This document shows, in pieces, positions 1-7,513 of a stretch of 53,117 nt of DNA (positions are counted from its first letter, which is position 1; each line of letters starts with the position of its first letter). The DNA comes from an uncultured Flavobacteriaceae bacterium (lineage in GTDB: Bacteria; Bacteroidota; Bacteroidia; Flavobacteriales; Flavobacteriaceae), in the NCBI GenBank assembly GCA_905479625.1, contig CAJQNF010000013.1:1-53117 (forward strand). The letters are read 5' to 3'. Below the pieces are notes generated by a model that saw only the letters and a list, made by a program, of their open reading frames with translations, was not told the origin of the DNA and made no database searches. A program made the position numbers and the translations under genes.

Positions 1-744
1 AATAATTTACTACCTGCTCAGCAACTTTATAAAAAGAATATTTTAGCCTTAAGAGGCAGTTACAGGCCGGTTACCCGGGTGAATATGGAAATGTATGAGG
101 AAGCAAAAAAAATGTTTTTCTCAGACAAACGTGTGACTGAAAAGAATACGCATGTAATCTTTGAAATCACCCTGGCCAATTTGAGATCTGAAGGAAAGAT
201 CAACGAAAGAGACTTTTTAGACAGAGCGGAATTACTGTGCTCGCTGGGCCAAACTGTAATGATTACGAATTTCCAGGAATACTACAAACTGGTTGATTAC
301 TTCTCAGAATTTACCAAAGCCAGAATGGGATTGGCCATGGGCGTATACAATCTGATACAGATATTTGATGAAAAATATTATAGAGATTTAAGTGGTGGTG
401 TATTGGAAGCCTTTGGAAAACTATTTTACAAAGATCTCAAAATCTATTTATATCCATTAAAAGATCTTGAATCGGGCGAAATCATCACCAGTAAAAACCT
501 CAAGGTACATCCTAGAATGAAGGAATTATACAAATATTTCAAATTCAACGGAAGAATCGCAGATATAACGAAATTTGATCCTGAAATATTAGAAATATTT
601 TCTCGTAAGGCCTTTAAAATGATCGTTAACGGAAAAAGCGGTTGGGAAGAAATGTTACCTGAAGGAGTTGGAAAAATAATAAAGGATAAAAGATTATTCG
701 GTTATAGCCGAAGGAAACACGAATCAAAAAGTAAAACAAAATAA
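1..744 (+). CDS. Conserved Bacteroidota cytoplasmic protein, C-terminal part (5' end outside window)
   Basis: The frame is open from the first base, so the gene begins upstream; the internal GTG at 79 is not a credible start because coding sequence (LLPAQQLYKKNILALRG) continues before it. About 247 C-terminal residues are visible: soluble, mixed alpha/beta, no signal peptide or membrane helix, with recognisable blocks FLDRAELLCSLGQTVMI and LSGGVLEAFGKLF. I recognise these from a roughly 480-residue family widespread in Bacteroidota and some other bacteria that often carries misleading database names such as TonB-dependent receptor; nothing here looks like a beta-barrel. Function is unknown to me. 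It ends at a strong bidirectional terminator. Family recognition is from memory. Confidence 0.75.
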   Translation, partial: NNLLPAQQLYKKNILALRGSYRPVTRVNMEMYEEAKKMFFSDKRVTEKNTHVIFEITLANLRSEGKINERDFLDRAELLCSLGQTVMITNFQEYYKLVDYFSEFTKARMGLAMGVYNLIQIFDEKYYRDLSGGVLEAFGKLFYKDLKIYLYPLKDLESGEIITSKNLKVHPRMKELYKYFKFNGRIADITKFDPEILEIFSRKAFKMIVNGKSGWEEMLPEGVGKIIKDKRLFGYSRRKHESKSKTK

Positions 745-772
745 AAAAAGGGCGGTCATTACCGCCCTTTTT
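745..772. terminator. Bidirectional intrinsic terminator
   Basis: Perfect stem GGGCGGT/ACCGCCC (750-756 with 761-767) with a CATT loop, flanked by an A-run on the left and a T-run on the right, so it works in both directions. It separates the plus-strand gene ending at 744 from convergent bcp. Confidence 0.93.
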
Positions 773-777
773 ACTTT

Positions 778-1227
778 TTATAATATTTGTGAGCTGTGCT
801 CCTTTGTTTTCACTTTCGTTATAATATCTTCTATCATACCAGCCTCATCAATAACAAAGGTAGTTCTGTGAATACCTTCATATTCTTTACCCATAAATTT
901 TTTAGGTCCCCAAACGCCATAGGCCATGATCACGGATTTGTCTTCATCGGCCAAAAGACTATAGGGTAACTCTTGTTTATTACTAAAATTCAGTTGTCGC
1001 TTTTCAGAATCAGCACTTACTCCCAAAATCTCATATCCTTTACTTTGAAAGGTTTGATAGTTATCTCTCAAATTACAGGCTTCAACTGTACATCCGGGAG
1101 TACTGGCTTTAGGATAAAAAAAGAGTACAATTTTTTTACCTTTAAAATCTTTTAGCTCAATGGTTTTACCATATTGATCTGAGGCTTTAAACTGAGGTGC
1201 CTTATCCCCTATCTTTAATGTTGTCAT
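778..1227 (-). CDS. bcp: Thioredoxin-dependent peroxiredoxin, Bcp/PrxQ type
   Basis: A 149-residue peroxiredoxin that reduces peroxides with thioredoxin as donor. The peroxidatic cysteine sits in STPGCTVEAC, with a second cysteine five residues on, the Bcp/PrxQ atypical 2-Cys arrangement. The N-terminal LKIGDKAPQF and the FYPKA strand are typical. A start at 1281 is possible by frame but would add a foreign hydrophobic leader and would lie upstream of the TAnnTTTG box at 1243-1250; the ATG at 1227 gives the normal family length. Divergent from nth: the two genes share about 30 bp of upstream DNA, pairing oxidative-damage defence with oxidised-base repair. Confidence 0.93.
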   Translation of the reverse strand: MTTLKIGDKAPQFKASDQYGKTIELKDFKGKKIVLFFYPKASTPGCTVEACNLRDNYQTFQSKGYEILGVSADSEKRQLNFSNKQELPYSLLADEDKSVIMAYGVWGPKKFMGKEYEGIHRTTFVIDEAGMIEDIITKVKTKEHSSQIL

Positions 1228-1242
1228 TATTTGTATTTTTAC

Positions 1243-1250
1243 CAAAAATA
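1243..1250 (-). promoter_or_regulatory. -7 promoter box for bcp
   Basis: Reads TATTTTTG on the minus strand, matching the Bacteroidota TAnnTTTG element, about 16 bases before the bcp ATG. I see no good -33 TTTG at the usual distance. It supports the short bcp start. Confidence 0.55.
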
Positions 1251-1257
1251 ATGAAAA

Positions 1258-1890
1258 ATGACTAAAAAAGAAAAGGTTCAATTTGTTATTGATACGCTGG
1301 AATCACTTTATCCGCAACCTCCTATTCCCCTAAAACATAAAGACCCGTTTACCTTACTTATCGCTGTTTTACTTTCAGCTCAAAGTACTGACGCAAGAGT
1401 AAATCAGATCACTCCCCTCCTATTTGACAGAGCGGATAACCCTTTCGATATGATAAAGTTAAGTGTTGAAGAAATTCGAGACATCATTAAACCAGTTGGA
1501 TTGTCACCGATGAAATCTAAAGGAATTTACGGGCTGTCTCATATATTGATCGATAAATATAATGGTGAAGTACCTGATCAGATTGAACTTTTAGAAGAAT
1601 TACCGGCTGTAGGTCATAAAACCGCGTCTGTTGTGATGAGTCAGGCCTTTGCTGTGCCAAGTTTTCCGGTTGACACGCATATTCACAGGTTAATGTATCG
1701 CTGGAATTTAAGTACGGGGAAAAATGTGGTTCAGACTGAAAAGGATGCAAGAAGATTATTTCCAGAAGAACTCTGGAACAAATTACATCTACAAATTATT
1801 TATTACGGTCGTGAATACTCACCTGCCAGAGGCTGGGATAAAGAAAAGGATATTATTACTAAAACTATTGGAAGGAAAAATTTGAAATAA
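1258..1890 (+). CDS. nth: Endonuclease III-type DNA glycosylase lacking the Fe-S cluster
   Basis: A 210-residue helix-hairpin-helix base-excision enzyme that removes oxidised pyrimidines and nicks the abasic site. The hairpin LPAVGHKTA carries the catalytic lysine (K121) and VDTHIHR carries the catalytic aspartate (D139). Where Escherichia coli Nth has four cysteines for a [4Fe-4S] cluster at the C-terminus, this protein has GREYSPARGWDKEKD followed by a basic tail and no cysteine at all. Length and all other blocks are normal, so this is not truncation; I believe related flavobacterial enzymes share the loss. Followed directly by a terminator, so monocistronic. Confidence 0.93.
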   Translation: MTKKEKVQFVIDTLESLYPQPPIPLKHKDPFTLLIAVLLSAQSTDARVNQITPLLFDRADNPFDMIKLSVEEIRDIIKPVGLSPMKSKGIYGLSHILIDKYNGEVPDQIELLEELPAVGHKTASVVMSQAFAVPSFPVDTHIHRLMYRWNLSTGKNVVQTEKDARRLFPEELWNKLHLQIIYYGREYSPARGWDKEKDIITKTIGRKNLK

Positions 1891-1923
1891 AAAAAGCTCT
1901 TAATATCAAATTAAGAGCTTTTT
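1891..1923 (+). terminator. Intrinsic terminator after nth
   Basis: A 13-bp stem (AAAAAGCTCTTAA paired with TTAAGAGCTTTTT) with a seven-base loop, starting immediately after the nth stop codon and ending in a T-run. Confidence 0.92.
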
Positions 1924-1927
1924 CCGA

Positions 1928-2068
1928 TTAATTCAAATGAAACATTAAGCTTTCTTTTTCTGTCTTGACCGACTTTATCGATTTCGAATAATTTAGTAAA
2001 AATGAAATCGTTTCAGTGCTTGGGTCAAGTTTTTCTTTGAAAAATCTTTCAGTGTAAAGTTTTGCCAT
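1928..2068 (-). CDS. Small conserved flavobacterial protein (46 residues), function unknown
   Basis: An ATG at 2068 opens a 46-codon frame ending in TAA at 1928, too short for many gene callers. The product begins MAKLYTERFFKEK and contains TETISFLLNYSKSIKSVKT, a block I recall from a family of 40-60 residue flavobacterial proteins with FLLNYSKS in the centre. It is basic and soluble, with no membrane segment. A TATTTTTG box lies 38 bases upstream of the ATG (2107-2114), so it has its own promoter and is separate from the sigma gene at 2148. The 3' end abuts the nth terminator, whose stem can also serve this strand. Function unknown; the family recollection should be checked by search. Confidence 0.68.
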   Translation of the reverse strand: MAKLYTERFFKEKLDPSTETISFLLNYSKSIKSVKTEKESLMFHLN

Positions 2069-2106
2069 AAATCTTATAATTTTTTAGGGATTAATAAGAT
2101 AACGAA

Positions 2107-2114
2107 CAAAAATA
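2107..2114 (-). promoter_or_regulatory. -7 promoter box for the 46-residue gene
   Basis: TATTTTTG on the minus strand, placed to start transcription near 2101, about 33 bases before the ATG at 2068. No clear -33 partner. Confidence 0.5.
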
Positions 2115-2147
2115 AATATTATTGTACCAAGTCTAAAAAACTTTAAA

Positions 2148-2732
2148 TTAATTTGTTAAAATAATATTATTATTGTCGATCATTTTCCTTAAGTTGATCA
2201 AGGCGTACCTCATTCTTCCTAAAGCTGTATTAATACTAACGTTAGTTTGCTCAGAAATTTCTTTAAAGCTCATGTCCTTAAAAATTCTCATCATAAGTAC
2301 CTCTCTTTGGTCTTCTGGCAATTCCTCAACTAATTTCTTTACATCTTCATGAATCTGATTCTTGATAAGTTTACTTTCAGCACTCAATGAGTTGTCACTC
2401 AATACTGAAAAAATATCAAATTCGTCTGTATTCTGAAAAGTAGGCATTCTGTTTCCTTTTCTGAAGAAATCAATAATAAGGTTATGTGCGATTCTCATCG
2501 TCCAAGGTAAAAATTTACCTTCCTCGTTGTATTTACCCATTTTTAAAGTATTGATCACTTTAATAAAAGTATCCTGAAAAATGTCGTCAGCGACATCTCT
2601 ATCTTGTACTTTAGAATAAATAAAACTGAAAATTCTTTGTTTGTGACGCAGGATCAAAATTTCTAAACTTCTTTCATTACCTGCAATGTAGCTACTAACT
2701 AAGACACTATCGTCTAATTTCTGTGTATGCAT
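2148..2732 (-). CDS. ECF-type RNA polymerase sigma factor
   Basis: A 194-residue sigma-70 family factor with regions 2 and 4 only. Region 2 holds DVADDIFQDTFIKV and LPWTMRIAHNLIIDFFRK; region 4 holds LPEDQREVLMMRIFKDMSFKEISEQ and a helix-turn-helix ending in ALGRMRYAL. No anti-sigma gene is adjacent; it is divergent from uvrA, an arrangement I remember as conserved in Bacteroidota, where this lineage of ECF factor behaves like a housekeeping rather than a stress factor. It has its own promoter (2873-2905) and a leader of about 135 bases. Targets cannot be read from the sequence. Confidence 0.9.
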   Translation of the reverse strand: MHTQKLDDSVLVSSYIAGNERSLEILILRHKQRIFSFIYSKVQDRDVADDIFQDTFIKVINTLKMGKYNEEGKFLPWTMRIAHNLIIDFFRKGNRMPTFQNTDEFDIFSVLSDNSLSAESKLIKNQIHEDVKKLVEELPEDQREVLMMRIFKDMSFKEISEQTNVSINTALGRMRYALINLRKMIDNNNIILTN

Positions 2733-2872
2733 AATTCCCCTTTTTTAATGAAACCTTAATACTATTCGGTTTCCAATTATTATTGTTATGAAAAGTAGAA
2801 CTATACTATATGCAAAAATTTTAAATTAATAAACAGTTAGGGGAGACTAGTTAACCTTCATAAGTCTCTGGA

Positions 2873-2905
2873 CAAATATAAACACATTTTTATCTTATAA
2901 ACAAA
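2873..2905 (-). promoter_or_regulatory. Promoter of the ECF sigma gene
   Basis: On the minus strand: TTTG (2905-2902), 21-base spacer, TATATTTG (2880-2873). This matches the Bacteroidota primary-sigma consensus in both boxes and implies a 5' leader of about 135 nt before the ATG at 2732. Confidence 0.72.
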
Positions 2906-2970
2906 TTTTTTAGTAAAATATTTTATTTCTATTAACATTTGAGTCTCTTTTTTTAACAAAAAAACCTTAG

Positions 2971-2978
2971 TATATTTG
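2971..2978 (+). promoter_or_regulatory. -7 promoter box for uvrA
   Basis: TATATTTG, a full match to TAnnTTTG, 33 bases before the uvrA TTG start. The nearest TTTG (2938-2941) is too far upstream for a standard -33 element. Confidence 0.55.
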
Positions 2979-3010
2979 TAACATACTCAATCAAAAATCT
3001 CTGTAACTAC

Positions 3011-5785
3011 TTGAAAAACAATAATTTTAAAGATTTTATCTCTATTAGAGGCGCCTCTTTACACAATTTAAAAAATTTAGACGTAAAAATTCCAAGAAAC
3101 AAGCTTGTTGTGCTCACAGGACTGTCTGGATCAGGGAAATCCAGCCTTGCTTTTGACACGCTTTACGCCGAAGGTCAGCGACGATATGTAGAAAGTTTAT
3201 CTTCTTATGCGAGGCAATTCATGGGGAAATTAAATAAACCTAAGGTGACTTCTATAAAAGGAATATCACCTGCAATCGCGATAGAGCAGAAAGTAAACAG
3301 TACAAATCCAAGATCTACGGTTGGAACATCTACCGAAATTTACGACTATTTAAAGCTTTTATATGCCCGAATAGGAAGAACTTATTCGCCTGTTTCGGGC
3401 GAAGAAGTAAAAAAAGATTCAGTTTCGGATGTTCTCGACCATATAAAGAATATGGAAACAGGAACTAAACTACTGCTGCTTTCTCCTGTGAAAATTGATG
3501 CGAATAAAGATGTGACCACTGTCATTAATATATTGAAGCAACAGGGGTTTTCACGTTTGATGATCGATAAAAAAACAATTCGCATTGATAATTTTGTTGA
3601 GAAAACAGGTCAGGAGATCGAGTTAATTGTTGACCGGATCGTAGTTCAAAAGGATGAAGATTTTTTCAATCGCGTAGCAGATTCTGTTCAAACGGCTTTT
3701 TATGAAGGTAAAGGTGAATGCATGCTGGAATTGGTCGATACAGGTGTTCGCCTTCCTTTTAGTAATAAATTTGAGAAAGACAATATAACCTTTCTGGAAC
3801 CTAATGTTCACTTCTTTAGCTTTAACAATCCTTATGGGGCCTGCCCTAAATGTGAAGGTTATGGGAATATTATTGGCATTGATGAAGATCTCGTGATTCC
3901 AAACACTTCTCTTTCTATTTATGATGACGCTATTCTTCCCTGGAAAAGTGATTCCTTTAAATCGTACAAAGAAGATTTGGTTTTAAACGCCTATAAATTT
4001 GATTTCCCTATCCATAAACCTGTTTTTGAATTAAGTACCGAGCAGTATGATCTGCTTTGGAATGGCAATCAATATTTCCAAGGTTTACATGATTTCTTTG
4101 GCTACTTAGAAGAGAAAAGTTACAAAATTCAGTATCGGGTTATGCTCTCAAGATACAGAGGTAAAACAAAATGTGACAGTTGTCAGGGCAAAAGACTTAG
4201 AAAAGAAGCCACTTATGTAAAGGTCCATGGTAAAGATCTTACAGAACTTGTTGACCTGCCTATTGACGAAGTAATTACTTTTTTCAATAGCTTAAAACTT
4301 TCTGATTCGGAAAATACTATCGCCAGGCGATTGTTGATCGAAATCAAAAACAGATTGGAATTTTTGAACGATGTGGGTTTGAACTACCTTAGTTTGAATA
4401 GGAATTCAAATACACTTTCCGGAGGAGAAAGCCAACGTATCAATCTTGCCACTTCACTGGGAAGCAGTCTGGTGGGTTCAATGTATATTCTCGATGAACC
4501 AAGCATAGGCTTGCATTCTAGAGATACGGAGCGTCTTATAAAGGTGCTGTTTAAATTAAGAGATCTTGGAAATACCGTAATTGTTGTGGAACACGATGAA
4601 GACATTATAAAGGTAGCGGATCATGTGATAGACATCGGACCGGAAGCAGGTAGTTTTGGTGGAGAGCTTGTCGCTGAAGGTCCCTTTGAAAAAATTCTGA
4701 AATCCAATACGCTCACCGCCAAGTACCTTAATGGGAAACTAAAAATAGAAGTTCCGGAAAAAAGAAGGCTGTCCAAAAAATATATTGAGGTTGTTGGGGC
4801 CAGGGCAAATAATTTAAAAAATATAGATGTAAGATTGCCTCTTAATACACTTACAATGATCACCGGAGTTTCCGGTAGCGGGAAAAGCACCTTGATCAGA
4901 AACATCCTATACCCTGCCCTACAGAAGGTTATCCATCAACACGGTGAAAAACCGGGTCAATTTTCTGAGATCCATGGAGATATGAGTTCCTTGCAGAATA
5001 TTGAGTTTATCAATCAAAATCCAATTGGCAGGTCCAGCAGGTCGAATCCTGTAACCTATATCAAAGCCTATGATGATATAAGAGGTCTTTATACAGATCA
5101 AAAACTGTCAAAATTAAGAGGATACAAAGCCAAATTCTTTTCTTTTAACGTTGATGGGGGACGTTGTGATACCTGTAAAGGAGAGGGAGAAGTAACCATA
5201 GAGATGCAATTTATGGCAGATGTACACCTCGAATGTGAAACATGTAAGGGAAAACGATTTAAAAAAGAAGTGCTGGAAATTAACTTTGAAGGAAAGAACA
5301 TCAATGATATACTCGAAACCACAGTAGATGAAGCTATTCTCTTTTTTACAGAGCATCAGCAGCTTAAAATTGTAAATAAACTAAAACCATTGCAGGACGT
5401 TGGTCTGGGCTATGTGCAATTAGGTCAGGCTTCTTCCACTTTGTCCGGTGGGGAGGCACAAAGAATCAAACTAGCCTCTTTTTTGGTTAAAGGTAATAGT
5501 AAGGAAAAGACACTTTTTATATTTGATGAACCTTCAACAGGCCTGCATTTTCACGATATCAATAAACTGTTGAAATCATTCAATGCCCTTATTGACAAAG
5601 GGCATTCCATTATAGTGATAGAACACAATCTTGATTTGATCAAATGTGCAGATTATATTATTGATCTTGGTCCTGAAGGTGGTAAAACCGGTGGTTATAT
5701 CGTTGCACAGGGAGTTCCCGAAGAATTGATTAAAAACAAAAAATCCTATACGGCCAAATACCTAAAAGAGAAAATTTTAAACTAA
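3011..5785 (+). CDS. uvrA: UvrABC excinuclease subunit A
   Basis: A 924-residue damage-recognition ATPase of nucleotide excision repair. It has two ABC modules: first Walker A GLSGSGKS at 37-44 with its signature LSGGESQR and Walker B DEPSIGLH near 495; second Walker A GVSGSGKST near 620, signature LSGGEAQR near 810 and FDEPSTGLH near 838. Zinc-finger cysteines appear as CPKCEGYG near 278 and CDTCKGEG...CETCKGKR near 720. Translation must start at TTG 3011, since IRGASLHNLKN follows at once and no in-frame ATG precedes it. The linker QNPIGRSSRSNP differs from the proteobacterial DQSPIGRTPRSNP. Divergent from the ECF sigma gene. Confidence 0.96.
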   Translation: MKNNNFKDFISIRGASLHNLKNLDVKIPRNKLVVLTGLSGSGKSSLAFDTLYAEGQRRYVESLSSYARQFMGKLNKPKVTSIKGISPAIAIEQKVNSTNPRSTVGTSTEIYDYLKLLYARIGRTYSPVSGEEVKKDSVSDVLDHIKNMETGTKLLLLSPVKIDANKDVTTVINILKQQGFSRLMIDKKTIRIDNFVEKTGQEIELIVDRIVVQKDEDFFNRVADSVQTAFYEGKGECMLELVDTGVRLPFSNKFEKDNITFLEPNVHFFSFNNPYGACPKCEGYGNIIGIDEDLVIPNTSLSIYDDAILPWKSDSFKSYKEDLVLNAYKFDFPIHKPVFELSTEQYDLLWNGNQYFQGLHDFFGYLEEKSYKIQYRVMLSRYRGKTKCDSCQGKRLRKEATYVKVHGKDLTELVDLPIDEVITFFNSLKLSDSENTIARRLLIEIKNRLEFLNDVGLNYLSLNRNSNTLSGGESQRINLATSLGSSLVGSMYILDEPSIGLHSRDTERLIKVLFKLRDLGNTVIVVEHDEDIIKVADHVIDIGPEAGSFGGELVAEGPFEKILKSNTLTAKYLNGKLKIEVPEKRRLSKKYIEVVGARANNLKNIDVRLPLNTLTMITGVSGSGKSTLIRNILYPALQKVIHQHGEKPGQFSEIHGDMSSLQNIEFINQNPIGRSSRSNPVTYIKAYDDIRGLYTDQKLSKLRGYKAKFFSFNVDGGRCDTCKGEGEVTIEMQFMADVHLECETCKGKRFKKEVLEINFEGKNINDILETTVDEAILFFTEHQQLKIVNKLKPLQDVGLGYVQLGQASSTLSGGEAQRIKLASFLVKGNSKEKTLFIFDEPSTGLHFHDINKLLKSFNALIDKGHSIIVIEHNLDLIKCADYIIDLGPEGGKTGGYIVAQGVPEELIKNKKSYTAKYLKEKILN

Positions 5786-5788
5786 AAA

Positions 5789-6466
5789 TTAATTCAATTT
5801 ATCTAATTTTTCTTTGGCAAGAACAAATTCCGGTTGAATTTTTAATGCTTTTTGATAGCTTAATTTAGCCTCATCATTTTTCTTCAGTTCTTCTTCAATC
5901 AATCCTTTTAAATAAGGAATGGCAGCAATTAACTCAATTTGTTGCGTATGCGTCTGGTTGATTGAAAAGTTCACCTGAACTTTTCCTGTATCATTCAGTC
6001 CTTCCACTTTTTTTATCGTTGCATAAGCATCCTCAAACTTGTTCATTGATAGCTCAAGTTTTGACAAATTGTAGCCATGGTAATTATTATTAGTCAATAC
6101 AAATAACTCCTTATAGGTTTCCATGGCCTTATCTAAAGCCCCTAATGATTCCAGGGAACTTGCTTTAAGTTCCAGCATAGCCTCATTTTTAGGATCTCTT
6201 TTCAACACCTCAGCGGCCATCATAAAACAAGAACCGTATTTACGGGCAGAATAGTACATATATGTCAAACTATCTTTATAAGTACTGTTATCTCCTTCCA
6301 AAGCGATCAATTTATACATACTATATGAGGCAACACCAGGGTCCCCTATTCTCTTTGCTTTGGCGATAATTTTCTTTTCAATCGCGATCGCTTCTTCATT
6401 TGATGATTGAGCGGAAACTGACATACTTATCATGCTAAACACCAATACAGTATATAATATCTTCAT
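5789..6466 (-). CDS. Exported TPR-repeat protein
   Basis: A 225-residue protein with a signal peptide (MKILYTVLVFSMISMSVSAQ) and helical repeats, the clearest being the C-terminal TPR LSYQKALKIQPEFVLAKEKL and an earlier one around AMETYKELFVLTNNNY. Probably a periplasmic or membrane-associated scaffold. The frame extends to 6490 (TTG), but the ATG at 6466 starts the signal peptide and a TATTTTTG box at 6488-6495 lies before it, excluding the longer form. It is convergent with uvrA with only 3 bases between the stops and no terminator there. Specific role unknown. Confidence 0.82.
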   Translation of the reverse strand: MKILYTVLVFSMISMSVSAQSSNEEAIAIEKKIIAKAKRIGDPGVASYSMYKLIALEGDNSTYKDSLTYMYYSARKYGSCFMMAAEVLKRDPKNEAMLELKASSLESLGALDKAMETYKELFVLTNNNYHGYNLSKLELSMNKFEDAYATIKKVEGLNDTGKVQVNFSINQTHTQQIELIAAIPYLKGLIEEELKKNDEAKLSYQKALKIQPEFVLAKEKLDKLN

Positions 6467-6487
6467 TTTAATTAATTTTAAGTGGGG

Positions 6488-6495
6488 CAAAAATA
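6488..6495 (-). promoter_or_regulatory. -7 promoter box for the TPR gene
   Basis: TATTTTTG on the minus strand, about 22 bases before the ATG at 6466. No -33 TTTG at normal spacing. Confidence 0.5.
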
Positions 6496-6557
6496 TTCAA
6501 TTTATTGGAATAATAAATTCTTTTTCAAAAGATTAACAAAGCATTATATGATTAAAC

Positions 6558-6592
6558 AAAAAAAACGCTCAATAAAAATTGAACGTTTTTTT
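6558..6592 (-). terminator. Terminator after tRNA-His
   Basis: A-run/T-run flanked hairpin: stem of TCAAT/ATTGA plus CG/CG with one C-A mismatch, extended by eight A-T pairs. It lies just 3' of the tRNA on the minus strand. Confidence 0.82.
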
Positions 6593-6597
6593 ATTTG

Positions 6598-6671
6598 GGT
6601 GGAAGACCGGGCTCGAACCGGCGACCCTCGGTACCACAAACCGATGCTCTAACCAACTGAGCTACAACCAC
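6598..6671 (-). tRNA. tRNA-His (anticodon GTG)
   Basis: Cloverleaf on the minus strand: D-arm GCTC/GAGC, anticodon arm TCGGT-TTGTGGT-ACCGA with anticodon GTG, T-arm GCCGG-TTCGAGC-CCGGT. A G at 6672 supplies the extra G-1 opposite the discriminator C, the tRNA-His identity mark. The 3' CCA is not encoded. Two adjacent positions of the acceptor stem (5-68 and 6-67) read T opposite T. It has a consensus promoter at 6709-6739 and its own terminator, so it is a single-gene transcript. Confidence 0.96.
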
Positions 6672-6708
6672 CGTGATACTTTGAAATTACATACTGTAAA
6701 TTCGGGTG

Positions 6709-6739
6709 CAAAGATAACCTATTTCATCAGTTCTTCAAA
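6709..6739 (-). promoter_or_regulatory. Consensus promoter of tRNA-His
   Basis: Minus strand: TTTG (6739-6736), exactly 19 bases, TATCTTTG (6716-6709). This is the best promoter match in the window and places initiation about 30 bases before the tRNA. Confidence 0.85.
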
Positions 6740-6793
6740 TAAAAAATAATTTTTTTTAAATATTTTCTGCTACACAAAATTCATGATTCAAGG

Positions 6794-7513
6794 TTATATC
6801 AATTGATCAAGGTTATCAACGGCTACAAACCGTTCAACTGTAAATCCTTCTGCATAATCCGTACCTATTAACCTACCCAAATCTCTGGCTCTGTAGCTAA
6901 TACTTTCCAGAAAATTTTGACTGGAAATTGGTGATACTGGTTCTTTTGAATCAGGATCGTAAAATTGTGATGCATATGCCTTAACCGCTTCTGTTTTTTG
7001 ATCAACAAAACCAGTGACATCAACAACAAAATCTGGCTTAAGGTTCTCCCATTGAATATAATGGTATACATGTTTTGGCCTCCATTCGGATTGGCTCACA
7101 CCATCAAGCTTAGTCTCTATTCTTCTTAAACCAGACAAAAAACAGGCGTCAGAAACCAGTGAACTCCCCTTGGAATGATCTATATGCCTGTCTTGAACAG
7201 CATTGCACAATACAATCTCAGGCTGGTATTTTCTAATCATTCTAATCACTGCCATCTGGTGCTCCTCATCATTGATAAAAAACCCATCTCTGAATCCCAG
7301 ATTTTCCCTGTGATGTACACCAAGTATTTGAGCGGCTTTTGCCGCTTCGGCATCTCTGATTTCTGCTGACCCTCGCGTACCCAATTCACCTCGTGTCAGA
7401 TCCAGAATACCTACCTTCTTCCCTCTCGAAATTTCCTTTGCAAGTGTGGCTGAGCAACCCAATTCAACATCATCTGGATGTGCACCTATCGCTAATATAT
7501 CTAATTTAATCAT
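6794..7513 (-). CDS. bshB1: Bacillithiol biosynthesis deacetylase BshB1
   Basis: A 239-residue LmbE/PIG-L-fold zinc deacetylase that removes acetate from GlcNAc-malate, the second step of bacillithiol synthesis. The zinc motif AIGAHPDDVELGC is near the N-terminus, TRGELGTRGS follows, and QDRHIDHSKGS supplies the later histidines. The upstream frame allows ATG 7519, but ATG 7513 makes a classic ATGA overlap with the stop of the preceding PLP-enzyme gene, so I chose it. This coupling links the enzyme to cysteine metabolism, which provides the last building block of bacillithiol. bshA and bshC are not in the window. Confidence 0.93.
   Translation of the reverse strand: MIKLDILAIGAHPDDVELGCSATLAKEISRGKKVGILDLTRGELGTRGSAEIRDAEAAKAAQILGVHHRENLGFRDGFFINDEEHQMAVIRMIRKYQPEIVLCNAVQDRHIDHSKGSSLVSDACFLSGLRRIETKLDGVSQSEWRPKHVYHYIQWENLKPDFVVDVTGFVDQKTEAVKAYASQFYDPDSKEPVSPISSQNFLESISYRARDLGRLIGTDYAEGFTVERFVAVDNLDQLI

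Noticed and set aside
1228-1281. N-terminal hydrophobic extension of Bcp that looks like a signal peptide
   Set aside because: It overlaps nth and the promoter box; the family starts at MTTLKIGDKAP and is cytoplasmic.
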